In this document: positions 17,265 through 24,340 of the stretch, one piece after another
Layout: each line of letters starts with the position of its first letter
Numbering within the stretch: position 1 is the first letter of the stretch
Assembly (NCBI GenBank): GCA_902774055.1
Contig: CACYGX010000001.1
Coordinates: 94,187-158,186, forward strand
Direction: 5' to 3'
Length of the DNA: 64,000 nt
Source: an uncultured Bacteroidales bacterium
Lineage (GTDB): Bacteria; Bacteroidota; Bacteroidia; Bacteroidales; Muribaculaceae
Position numbers and translations under genes: made by a program
Notes under the pieces: model-generated
What the model was told of the DNA's origin: nothing
The model's input: the letters and a program-made list of their open reading frames with translations, nothing else
Database searches by the model: none

Positions 17265-17318
17265 TCTCCGTAATCTCCGTTATTTCCGTTATCTCCGTAA
17301 TCTCCGTTTTTTCCGTTA
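17265..17318. repeat. Six tandem copies of a 9-base unit (TCTCCGTTA-type)
   Basis: Units read TCTCCGTAA, TCTCCGTTA, TTTCCGTTA, TCTCCGTAA, TCTCCGTTT and TTTCCGTTA without gaps. The array ends ten bases before the stop codon of the converging envelope-protein gene. Confidence 0.85.
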
Positions 17319-17328
17319 TCTCTTTCTC

Positions 17329-18192
17329 TTACAAGAAGATGGCGCCGCCCAGCATCCAAGTGTTCTTGATCTCGGGGCCAAAGCCTTTCTTGAACATGTT
17401 GCCAGGGGTGTAGCGGCAGTAGATAGCCAAGCCGTCGAACGAGAAAGCGCCAATCAAGTCGAATGTAATCTTATTCTGCTTGATGCCATGATAGGAAACA
17501 TCATGTTCAGTCTTGTTAATTTTGTAACGGGTATTGCAGAAAGCGTAAGCGTTCCAGTTCATGCTTGCTCCCAGCGTAATGTGGAAATCCTTGCCCAATT
17601 TCTGCTCGAACAGGAGCGGGAACTGAATGGCTCTCACCGTGAATGCCGATGAGCGGTTTCTCGCACCATCAGGATAGAAGTCGGTCACTACGTCCACTAT
17701 GTTAGTCTCCTCGTCCATTTCAAAGCAATAGGGACGCTTGAGTGAGAAGCGCTTTTCGTCAAAGCCGATACCAAACGAGAAGTTTTGACCGTGAAGGGTG
17801 TTGTAGTTGATGCCGACAACTTGGAGAATACCCCAGTTAAAGCTGTTGTTCACCTGACCGTATGAGGTCTTTAATCCTCCGCCAAAGTAGAGGCCTTTAG
17901 TCTCAATGCTCCAGTGGCTGGGCGACTTTTTATCTTTCTTGAACGGATAATTGAGTTCCCAGTCCATATTCTGGGTGGTGTGGATGCTGTCGTTGGCATT
18001 ATGATCCATCTGATAAGTGTAGTTGTACTCGTTGTTGTCTTTCATACCTTTCACTTTCACAACAGTTCCATTGGGGGTCTCGGTGATGATGACTTGGTTG
18101 GGTTGGTTGATGACGGTAACAGTATCGGGCGTCTGAGCTGACAGCTGTGATACTGCAAGTAGAGTTGTGATAAAGAAATAAAACTGTTTCAT
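17329..18192 (-). CDS. Predicted outer-membrane beta-barrel protein
   Basis: The 287-residue protein has a signal peptide (about 1-19, ending SAQ) and a C-terminal half of alternating hydrophobic and polar residues ending in WMLGGAIFL, as expected for a small outer-membrane barrel. Residues 20-90 are polar and Asn/Asp-rich. No named family was recognised. It is the last gene of the ECF sigma operon, 27 bases after the DUF6108-like gene, so it may be under control of that sigma factor. Confidence 0.65.
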   Translation of the reverse strand: MKQFYFFITTLLAVSQLSAQTPDTVTVINQPNQVIITETPNGTVVKVKGMKDNNEYNYTYQMDHNANDSIHTTQNMDWELNYPFKKDKKSPSHWSIETKGLYFGGGLKTSYGQVNNSFNWGILQVVGINYNTLHGQNFSFGIGFDEKRFSLKRPYCFEMDEETNIVDVVTDFYPDGARNRSSAFTVRAIQFPLLFEQKLGKDFHITLGASMNWNAYAFCNTRYKINKTEHDVSYHGIKQNKITFDLIGAFSFDGLAIYCRYTPGNMFKKGFGPEIKNTWMLGGAIFL

Positions 18193-18219
18193 AATTGCTA
18201 ATATTTTATTGGTTATTAA

Positions 18220-18669
18220 TTATTTACGTATAAGATGCTTGATTTGTGACGGAGTGGCTTTACCCTCCATATAGATGAGCGTGACCATGTTCTTGGGCGA
18301 CTTCTTGGCCAGGTTTTGGTTCAGGAAGAAGATGTAGCGGTTGAGCTTTTTCTTTGAGGGGGGTAGAACGTAGAAACCATAGTAGATTTTCCCGTTGCGC
18401 AACTGCACCTCCTTGTCGATGGCCGTGGCACCGTCCTTGTTGACAAGGCTCTCAATCAACTCTTGCTGTTCTTTTTGGGTGACCTTTAGACTGTGATATA
18501 TTTCCAGATCAATATCCAAAGCAGCGGGGCCAGTAACGATATACTCGGCGGCATAGGGGTTCTTCTTGTATCGGCCGTCAAAGAGCGAATTGATGTGTAA
18601 TCCGCTCTGAGCCAACGCAGGCAATGTTGCCAGAGCCATAACAGCAATGATAATGCTAATCCGTTTCAT
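18220..18669 (-). CDS. Small periplasmic protein of an ECF sigma operon (resembles DUF6108)
   Basis: The 149-residue protein has a signal peptide ending near ALAQ (residue 21). The rest is a compact alpha/beta sequence with a basic C-terminus. It resembles the DUF6108 proteins found next to sigma factors in Bacteroides, from memory of the family rather than a search. Function is unknown. It follows the anti-sigma gene by 38 bases. Confidence 0.6.
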   Translation of the reverse strand: MKRISIIIAVMALATLPALAQSGLHINSLFDGRYKKNPYAAEYIVTGPAALDIDLEIYHSLKVTQKEQQELIESLVNKDGATAIDKEVQLRNGKIYYGFYVLPPSKKKLNRYIFFLNQNLAKKSPKNMVTLIYMEGKATPSQIKHLIRK

Positions 18670-18707
18670 AGTTTCTTATTGTATTTGATGATGATTATTA
18701 ACACGTG

Positions 18708-19223
18708 TTAATCGTCTAGTTCGATGGCTTCGCCCAGACTGGATAATTCATTGGTCATGTATTGTGTCGCGTCGCTGATGTCGTTCATGTCATCGGCAAT
18801 CGCGTTATCCATCTCATGTGTGGCCATTCCCATGTTGTTCAGGTCTTGTTCTATGAGCGACATGACTGCCTCCTGGTTGTTGGCAATGACCTTGCCGTTG
18901 ACATAGGCGATATATTCAGGTTGTGGTGTTGACCACCTGTGGGACAGCGCCGGAATACCGACAGTGAGCAGGATGGCGATAGTGGCCGCAATGCCGATAA
19001 TGCTGATGCGATTAAACTTGCTGGCCTCTTTCCGCTCCTGGCGGTGGGCCGTAAAGTAACCCATGGCAAAGCGGGCTTCGTCAATGGTCTCGCTGGTCCA
19101 CTGGCTATTGGCAAGGGCCTCACGCAGCAGCTGTTCTTCCTGGATGCTGGTCTCGCCGTCAAAGTAGCGTTCGATGAGCTGTTCCAGCTCGTTTTGATTG
19201 GATATGTGATGAGAAGTGTTCAT
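18708..19223 (-). CDS. Probable anti-sigma factor, single-pass membrane protein
   Basis: The 171-residue protein has a cytoplasmic N-terminal helix-rich part (about 1-70), one membrane helix (73-93) and an acidic periplasmic tail. This layout, and the ATGA overlap with the ECF sigma gene just upstream, are the basis for the anti-sigma call. The N-terminal part has no zinc-binding HxxxCxxC motif, so it is not a ZAS-type anti-sigma factor. Its LIERYFDGETSIQEEQLL segment resembles the N-terminus of Bacteroidales sigma-linked proteins. Confidence 0.7.
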   Translation of the reverse strand: MNTSHHISNQNELEQLIERYFDGETSIQEEQLLREALANSQWTSETIDEARFAMGYFTAHRQERKEASKFNRISIIGIAATIAILLTVGIPALSHRWSTPQPEYIAYVNGKVIANNQEAVMSLIEQDLNNMGMATHEMDNAIADDMNDISDATQYMTNELSSLGEAIELDD

Positions 19224-19756
19224 GCGTTCATCTCCTTTCTTCTTGATTGGTAAATTTCTCGCACGCGTTTACGTGCTCGGCTCAGTTCCACTCTCACGTT
19301 GGCGGCAGTCATGTTCATTCGGCGGGCAATTTCTTCAAACTCCAGCCCTTCCACTTCGCGCAGGTCGATAATCATCTGTTGGTTTCGCGACAACTCATTG
19401 TCAATGATTTGGCGCACTTGCTGGTAGGCTAGGCTACGGTCGTTGTCGTTCACCTCCACGACGGCATCGGCTGCTTTTTCGATGGGAACATCAGCTCGAT
19501 GGCTATTGCGCCGTGCCATGTCGATGCTGGTTGTGCGCACGGTCATCATTCCTGCTCCCCGGGCGTGGCTTGTGGTCTCGTATTTGCCACGTTGCTGCCA
19601 CAGCTTGACGAAGGCGTCCTGTACCGCGTCGGCTGCATCGTCACGGTTGCCCGTGATGCGTTCGGCCAGTGAGAGCATTTGTTCTCTCAAGGCGGTGAAT
19701 GCGTTAGTGATGCGGTCAGGTTGCTTCATTGTTTCAGCACGAGCGGGGTGTTTCAT
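19220..19756 (-). CDS. ECF RNA polymerase sigma factor
   Basis: The 178-residue protein has sigma region 2 (about 12-60, with DDAADAVQDAFVKLWQ) and region 4 (about 110-175, with FEEIARRMNMTAANVRVELSRARK as the helix-turn-helix). The first ATG is 19756; a TTG twelve bases upstream is a weaker start. The gene overlaps the anti-sigma gene by four bases. An ECF-type promoter lies just upstream, suggesting it activates its own operon. It is not next to SusC/FecR-type genes, so it is not of the iron or PUL trans-envelope class. Confidence 0.9.
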   Translation of the reverse strand: MKHPARAETMKQPDRITNAFTALREQMLSLAERITGNRDDAADAVQDAFVKLWQQRGKYETTSHARGAGMMTVRTTSIDMARRNSHRADVPIEKAADAVVEVNDNDRSLAYQQVRQIIDNELSRNQQMIIDLREVEGLEFEEIARRMNMTAANVRVELSRARKRVREIYQSRRKEMNA

Positions 19757-19768
19757 AGCCCCGTTCAA

Positions 19769-19803
19769 CTAGTAAACGAACGTTATGGGGATTTGTAACA
19801 AAT
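19769..19803 (-). promoter_or_regulatory. ECF-type autoregulatory promoter with 13-base palindrome
   Basis: On the minus strand TGTTACAAAT is followed 14 bases later by CGTTTACTAG, resembling the TGTAACA and CGTCTA boxes found before many Bacteroidetes ECF sigma genes. The first part lies in the perfect palindrome ATTTGTAACAAAT (19791-19803), which could also be an operator. Confidence 0.5.
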
Positions 19804-19828
19804 TGAGGTGATTTTTTACTTATTTCAG

Positions 19829-20956
19829 TTAATCATCGGCTTCTAGGACCTTGGCGAAACGCACCTGGCTCTTATAGACGGGAAAACTCAGGGTGAGGAT
19901 GACACCGTTCTCGATGCTGGCCTGGGCGTCTTTCTCGATGGGTTGCATGGTGGCGTCTATCCACGTGAGGTCATAGTTGCCGCTAAAGATGGTCTTGGTC
20001 ATGTGCCCCTTGAGCATACCAGTTTGCCACATCGTCTTTTTGACTTGAGCTCCGTCAATATAGATAAGGTCATAGCCATCGTCGGCACGCACGACTGCCA
20101 GCGTGTAACGACCGCCCAGCCTGAGCCAATCGTCCTGCATGTCGCGGTCCAAATATTTCCAGTAACCCTCGGCAGGGTCGGCACTTTGGGCAAAATACTC
20201 ATCGAGGGCTTCCACCGTCCACAACGTGCTGTTGGCGACTTGGCGCTCGTTGTCGATTGTCAGCACAGCACGCTCAATCGAGACGCTGGCACCCGGTCCC
20301 ACCAGATAACCCACCTGAACCGCCCCTGTTGGACGCTTGACATCGGCTTCCAGCACGGGTTGCAGGTCCTGCTTGCCCATGGAGACTTTCACCCCGCGTT
20401 CATCCACATCAACACAGATGGTGTTCAGGTCATCTTCCAGCGAGACCCCCTTGGAGAGCGATGTCTGGGCCAGGATGTTCTCCTCGCGGCCCGTGCGCTG
20501 CATGAGGGTCACCTGCATCGAGCGTTGGTCGGTAATGTCGTCATAGGGGGCGCTGTTCTCACAACTCAGCACCACGGCACAGAAGTTGCCGTCCTTGTCG
20601 CGGTTAAACACCAGGCCCCACTGCGTGCGGGTAATATTGGTTCTCTCGCCCGTGATGGGATTCTTGATGGAGCGGGTCTTTCCCTGTTTGTTGTTGGTGT
20701 TGGCCAGGCGCAGCTGGTAACGGTAAGATGAACTGTGGATTTTCATCGTGTCAAAGCCCATCGCATTCGCCATGGTCGCGTTCTCGTCAACCAGGCGGTT
20801 GTCTTCGATAGCCTTGTATCGCCCCTGCATCCTCATGCCGGGATGCGGGTACAGTCCACCAAAGTTGTTCCTTACCGAATTGTAATAGGATTTACCCAGG
20901 CCTTCTAGCGCAGTACCCACCAGCAAAACAATCAGCAGTATATATAATTTCCTCAT
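19829..20956 (-). CDS. Uncharacterised membrane-anchored or secreted protein
   Basis: The 375-residue protein starts with a short basic stretch and a hydrophobic segment (MRKLYILLIVLLVGTALEGL), either an uncleaved anchor or a signal peptide. The rest is a beta-rich sequence, with a region (about 60-240) that resembles a LamG-like or glycan-binding fold (PTGAVQVGYLVGPGASVSIE). This comparison is impression only. I do not recognise the family. It lies 37 bases downstream of rlmH and is likely co-transcribed. The reading frame continues upstream into rlmH, but the ATG just before the hydrophobic segment fits best. Confidence 0.6.
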   Translation of the reverse strand: MRKLYILLIVLLVGTALEGLGKSYYNSVRNNFGGLYPHPGMRMQGRYKAIEDNRLVDENATMANAMGFDTMKIHSSSYRYQLRLANTNNKQGKTRSIKNPITGERTNITRTQWGLVFNRDKDGNFCAVVLSCENSAPYDDITDQRSMQVTLMQRTGREENILAQTSLSKGVSLEDDLNTICVDVDERGVKVSMGKQDLQPVLEADVKRPTGAVQVGYLVGPGASVSIERAVLTIDNERQVANSTLWTVEALDEYFAQSADPAEGYWKYLDRDMQDDWLRLGGRYTLAVVRADDGYDLIYIDGAQVKKTMWQTGMLKGHMTKTIFSGNYDLTWIDATMQPIEKDAQASIENGVILTLSFPVYKSQVRFAKVLEADD

Positions 20957-20993
20957 AACTAATCTTCTATATAAAGTCAATTCCCTTTTTAAC

Positions 20994-21467
20994 CTACTCA
21001 TGATGATAGGGCTCGTGCCGAAGGATGGTGAACGCGCGGTAGAGTTGCTCGACAAAGATGAGGCGCACCAGTTCGTGCGGGAATGTCATCTTGCTCAAGG
21101 AGATTTTCTCATTGGCGCGGTCATAGACTTCGGGAGAGAAGCCATAGGGTCCGCCCACGACAAACACCAGCCGCTTGCAACCGCTCGCCATGCGGCGCTC
21201 GAGCCACTGGCTGTAATCGACCGAGGTGCGCTCGGTGCCGTGCTCATCGAGCAGGACGACGTGGTCGCTAGTCTCGAGGGTGGCGAGCAATGCGCGGCCT
21301 TCGGCAGTCTTCTGCTGCGCCTCACTCATGTTGCGGGTGTTGCGCACATCCCCGATGTACTGGATGTCGAAGGTTACATAGTGCCGTAACCGTTTCACAT
21401 ATTCCTCGATACCTTGGCGAACAAAACCCACTTCGGTCTTGCCGATGACAGCGAGAGTAATCTTCAT
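20994..21467 (-). CDS. rlmH: 23S rRNA (pseudouridine1915-N3)-methyltransferase
   Basis: RlmH is a SPOUT-fold enzyme that methylates pseudouridine 1915 in helix 69 of 23S rRNA. The length of 157 residues is typical. VVGGPYGF (about 103-110) and the C-terminal HELVRLIFVEQLYRAFTILR with HEPYHHE are diagnostic. The frame extends far upstream into nadC on the opposite strand; the ATG beginning MKITLAVIG is the family start and lies 28 bases after a promoter box. Confidence 0.95.
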   Translation of the reverse strand: MKITLAVIGKTEVGFVRQGIEEYVKRLRHYVTFDIQYIGDVRNTRNMSEAQQKTAEGRALLATLETSDHVVLLDEHGTERTSVDYSQWLERRMASGCKRLVFVVGGPYGFSPEVYDRANEKISLSKMTFPHELVRLIFVEQLYRAFTILRHEPYHHE

Positions 21468-21494
21468 TTTGGCAGATTTTAATGATTTTGGCGG

Positions 21495-21502
21495 CAAAAT
21501 TA
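21495..21502 (-). promoter_or_regulatory. -7 promoter box (TAATTTTG) for rlmH
   Basis: An exact TAnnTTTG match on the minus strand. It is back-to-back with the nadC promoter box on the other strand, 21 bases away, so the two genes are divergently transcribed from a very compact region. Confidence 0.6.
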
Positions 21503-21523
21503 GCAATTCCCCCGAAATATCCC

Positions 21524-21531
21524 TAATTTTG
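21524..21531 (+). promoter_or_regulatory. -7 promoter box (TAATTTTG) for nadC
   Basis: An exact TAnnTTTG match 30 bases before the nadC ATG; TTAG lies 20 bases upstream as a weak -33 box. Confidence 0.55.
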
Positions 21532-21561
21532 TGGTCGAAATCACTAAATAATGAAATTGAT

Positions 21562-22410
21562 ATGAAAACTCGTGAAGAACTGATTGATGAATTGATCGAC
21601 CTGTCGTTTGCCGAGGACATCGGTGACGGTGACGCAACGACCCTGTGCTGCATCCCTGCCGACGAGATGGGCCGCCAACGCCTGATTGTCAAGGAAGAAG
21701 GAATCCTGGCCGGCGTGGAAATCGCGCGCCGCGTGTTTGAGAAATTTGACCCTGAACTGCACATGGAGGTCATGATCGAGGACGGCGCCCACGTCAAGCC
21801 TGGCGACATCGCCTTTGTGGTGACGGGTAAGGTGCGCTCCCTGTTGCAAACCGAGCGCCTGATGCTCAATATCATGCAGCGCATGAGTGGTGTGGCCACG
21901 ACCACCGCCCGCTATGCCAAGCGACTGGAGGGCCTCAAGACCCGTGTGCTCGATACTCGCAAGACCACGCCGGGAATGCGCATTCTCGAGAAGGAAGCCG
22001 TCAAGATTGGTGGCGGTTGCAACCATCGCATCGGTCTGTTTGACATGATTCTGCTCAAGGACAACCATGTGGACTTTGCCGGCGGCATCGTTCCCGCTAT
22101 CGAAAAAGCCCACCAGTGGTGCCGCGAGAATGGCAAGGACCTCAAGATTGAGATCGAGGTGCGCAACTTTGATGAGTTGCAGCAGGTGCTTGACCATGGT
22201 GGCGTTGACCGCGTGATGCTTGATAACTTCAGTGTCGAGAACACCCGCAAAGCCGTCGAACTCATCGCTGGCAGGGTAGAGACCGAGTCAAGCGGTGGCA
22301 TCACCATCGACACGCTGCGTGACTATGGCGAGTGTGGCGTGGACTATATCTCGGTGGGTGCTCTCACTCACTCCATCAAGTCGCTCGACATGAGTTTCAA
22401 GGCTTGCTGA
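21562..22410 (+). CDS. nadC: Nicotinate-nucleotide pyrophosphorylase (quinolinate phosphoribosyltransferase)
   Basis: NadC converts quinolinate and PRPP to nicotinate mononucleotide in de novo NAD synthesis. The 282-residue protein contains TRKTTPGMR, the GGGCNHRIGLFDMILLKDNH substrate-binding stretch, EIEVRNFDEL and VMLDNFS, all diagnostic. An in-frame upstream extension exists, but the ATG beginning MKTREELIDELI follows the promoter and fits the family. Its stop codon shares one base with the next start codon. nadD, a later step of the same pathway, lies at 53.5 kb. Confidence 0.95.
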   Translation: MKTREELIDELIDLSFAEDIGDGDATTLCCIPADEMGRQRLIVKEEGILAGVEIARRVFEKFDPELHMEVMIEDGAHVKPGDIAFVVTGKVRSLLQTERLMLNIMQRMSGVATTTARYAKRLEGLKTRVLDTRKTTPGMRILEKEAVKIGGGCNHRIGLFDMILLKDNHVDFAGGIVPAIEKAHQWCRENGKDLKIEIEVRNFDELQQVLDHGGVDRVMLDNFSVENTRKAVELIAGRVETESSGGITIDTLRDYGECGVDYISVGALTHSIKSLDMSFKAC

Positions 22411-23474
22411 TGCCGAACTTTTCGCTACAGGACATTCAACCGCTCCCGCTGCAAGGGGAGCCTTTGGTCATTGCAGGACCTTGCAGCGCCGAGACCGAGC
22501 AGCAGACGCTCGACACCGCCAGGGCGTTGAGCGCCATCGGTGTGAAGGTCTTCAGGGCTGGCATCTGGAAACCGCGCACCATGCCTGGCGGCTTCGAGGG
22601 CGTGGGCGACCAGGGCCTTCAGTGGCTGCGTCGTGTCCAAGATGAGATAGGAATGGCGGTGGCTACCGAGGTGGCCACCGTTGACCATGTGCGTGCCGCC
22701 CTGGATGCAGGAATTGATATCCTGTGGGTAGGGGCGCGAACGAGTGCCAACCCATTTGCCATGCAGGACATTGCCGATGCCCTGAACGGGCATGATGAAG
22801 TGACCGTCTTGGTAAAGAATCCCTTGAACCCCGATTTAAGCCTGTGGCTAGGTGCCCTGCAACGCATTCGCAATGCGGGCATCACACGCCTGTGTGCTGT
22901 GCATCGAGGGTTCAGTTCAGCTGGCTCACACCTCTACCGTAACGACCCGCAGTGGCACATCCCCTTCGAGTTGCGTCGCCTCGTGCCTGGCATGACCATC
23001 CTCTGCGACCCGTCGCACATTGGCGGCAAGCGGGAGTTTGTCGCACCCTTATCCCAGTTGGCGCTTGACATGGGCTTTGACGGCTTGATGATTGAGAGCC
23101 ATTGCGCCCCCGACCAGGCATTGAGCGACAGCGCCCAGCAGGTGACCCCTGAGGAACTCAAGACGATTCTCGATCGGCTCGTCGTGCGCTCGGGTGCTCC
23201 CATTGAGGACGAACTGTCGTTGTTGCGTCAGCAGATTGACGACTGCGACCACGAGTTGCTGGCCGTACTGGCCCGCCGCATGAGCGTGTCGCGTGAGATT
23301 GGCCGTTTCAAGAAGGCGCACAACCTGCGTGTCGTGCAGCCCACCCGTTACCAGGAGGTGATCAAAGCCCGCCTCAGCGAGGGACAATCGTTGGGGCTGG
23401 ATGAGGAATTTACCCAGCGCGTGATGCAAGCCATCCACGAGGAGAGTGTCCGTCAACAACTCAACCTCACATAA
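22410..23474 (+). CDS. Bifunctional DAHP synthase (type I-beta)/chorismate mutase
   Basis: The 354-residue protein joins two shikimate-pathway enzymes. Residues about 1-260 are a KdsA-like 3-deoxy-7-phosphoheptulonate synthase (VIAGPCSAET, VFRAGIWKPRT, VGARTSANP, DPSHIGGKR). Residues about 265-354 are an AroQ-type chorismate mutase (ELSLLRQQIDDCDHELLAVLARRM). The same fusion is known in Bacteroidetes such as Porphyromonas gingivalis, where the mutase domain gives feedback control by prephenate. The start overlaps the nadC stop by one base (TGATG), so translation is probably coupled. Confidence 0.93.
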   Translation: MPNFSLQDIQPLPLQGEPLVIAGPCSAETEQQTLDTARALSAIGVKVFRAGIWKPRTMPGGFEGVGDQGLQWLRRVQDEIGMAVATEVATVDHVRAALDAGIDILWVGARTSANPFAMQDIADALNGHDEVTVLVKNPLNPDLSLWLGALQRIRNAGITRLCAVHRGFSSAGSHLYRNDPQWHIPFELRRLVPGMTILCDPSHIGGKREFVAPLSQLALDMGFDGLMIESHCAPDQALSDSAQQVTPEELKTILDRLVVRSGAPIEDELSLLRQQIDDCDHELLAVLARRMSVSREIGRFKKAHNLRVVQPTRYQEVIKARLSEGQSLGLDEEFTQRVMQAIHEESVRQQLNLT

Positions 23475-23486
23475 AACCTAATGCTT

Positions 23487-24209
23487 ATGAAAAGAGTAAT
23501 CATCATCGGGGCCTCGTCAGGAATAGGGATGGAAGTAGCCAAGTTGCTGCTCGACGAGGGTTGCCGTTTGGGCGTGGCTGCAAGGCGTGAGGACCGCTTG
23601 CAGTTATTGAAGCAACTGGCGCCCGATAGGGTAGTGACAGCAACCATCGATGTCACTGCCGAGGGCGCGGAGCAACGCTTGAGAGCGCTGATCGACGAGT
23701 TGGGCGGTATGGACCTGTTTTTCTATGCCTCGGGCATCGGCAAGCAGAACCGTACTTTAACACCCGAAATCGAACTCAATACGGTGAACACCAACGGCAT
23801 GGGCTTCACCCGCATGATAGGTGAGGCTTATCGTTACTTTGCCGACAGGGGAGAAGGGCACATCGCTGCCATATCCAGCATCGCTGGCACCAAGGGACTC
23901 GGGCCAGCACCTTCCTATTCCGCCACCAAGGCGATGCAGAACGTCTATCTGCAAGCCCTGGAACAGCAGGCCAATGCCCGTGGCCTTAAAATCCGCTTTA
24001 CCGACATCCGCCCTGGCTTTGTCGATACCGCCCTGCTAAATGGGGATTTCCATTACCCCATGATGTTAAAGCCCGAGAAGGTGGCCCGACAAATCGTCTG
24101 CGCCATCAACAGCAAGCGGCACATCAAGGTCATCGACTGGCGCTACGCCATCTTGACAGCCCTCTGGCGCCGCCTCCCACGCCCCCTCTGGCGCCACCTG
24201 AAACTATGA
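23487..24209 (+). CDS. Short-chain dehydrogenase/reductase
   Basis: The 240-residue protein is a classical SDR: GASSGIG (8-14) binds NAD(P), and Y144 with K148 in PSYSATK form the catalytic pair with Ser at 130-131. The NNAG motif is replaced by YASGIG. Substrate is unknown. A basic, Trp/Arg/Pro-rich tail (RYAILTALWRRLPRPLWRHL) could be a membrane-associating helix. Another ATG two codons earlier is possible. It follows the DAHP synthase gene by 12 bases and may belong to the same transcript. Confidence 0.87.
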   Translation: MKRVIIIGASSGIGMEVAKLLLDEGCRLGVAARREDRLQLLKQLAPDRVVTATIDVTAEGAEQRLRALIDELGGMDLFFYASGIGKQNRTLTPEIELNTVNTNGMGFTRMIGEAYRYFADRGEGHIAAISSIAGTKGLGPAPSYSATKAMQNVYLQALEQQANARGLKIRFTDIRPGFVDTALLNGDFHYPMMLKPEKVARQIVCAINSKRHIKVIDWRYAILTALWRRLPRPLWRHLKL

Positions 24210-24275
24210 CAAACATAAATAAGGCGTTTCGTTGCATTATTATTTTAAATAATGTGGCGTTAATTTAGTAAAATG

Positions 24276-24307
24276 CTTGCATATAATAAGTTTTATAACG
24301 AAATTTG
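24276..24307 (+). promoter_or_regulatory. Weak promoter candidate for the LRR protein
   Basis: CTTG and GAAATTTG are separated by 20 bases; the TTTG half of the -7 box is present but the TA half is not. The ATG lies 33 bases further. Confidence 0.3.
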
Positions 24308-24340
24308 CAAGATAAACTAAGTCACCAAAAAAAGATTACT

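Noticed and set aside
17265-17318. Possible CRISPR array
   Set aside because: The 9-base units are directly adjacent with no spacers, and no cas genes are in the window; it is a simple tandem repeat.
24210-24340. Attachment site or mobile-element boundary before the LRR gene
   Set aside because: The lower GC raised the idea, but there are no tRNA genes, integrases, transposases or direct repeats around it.
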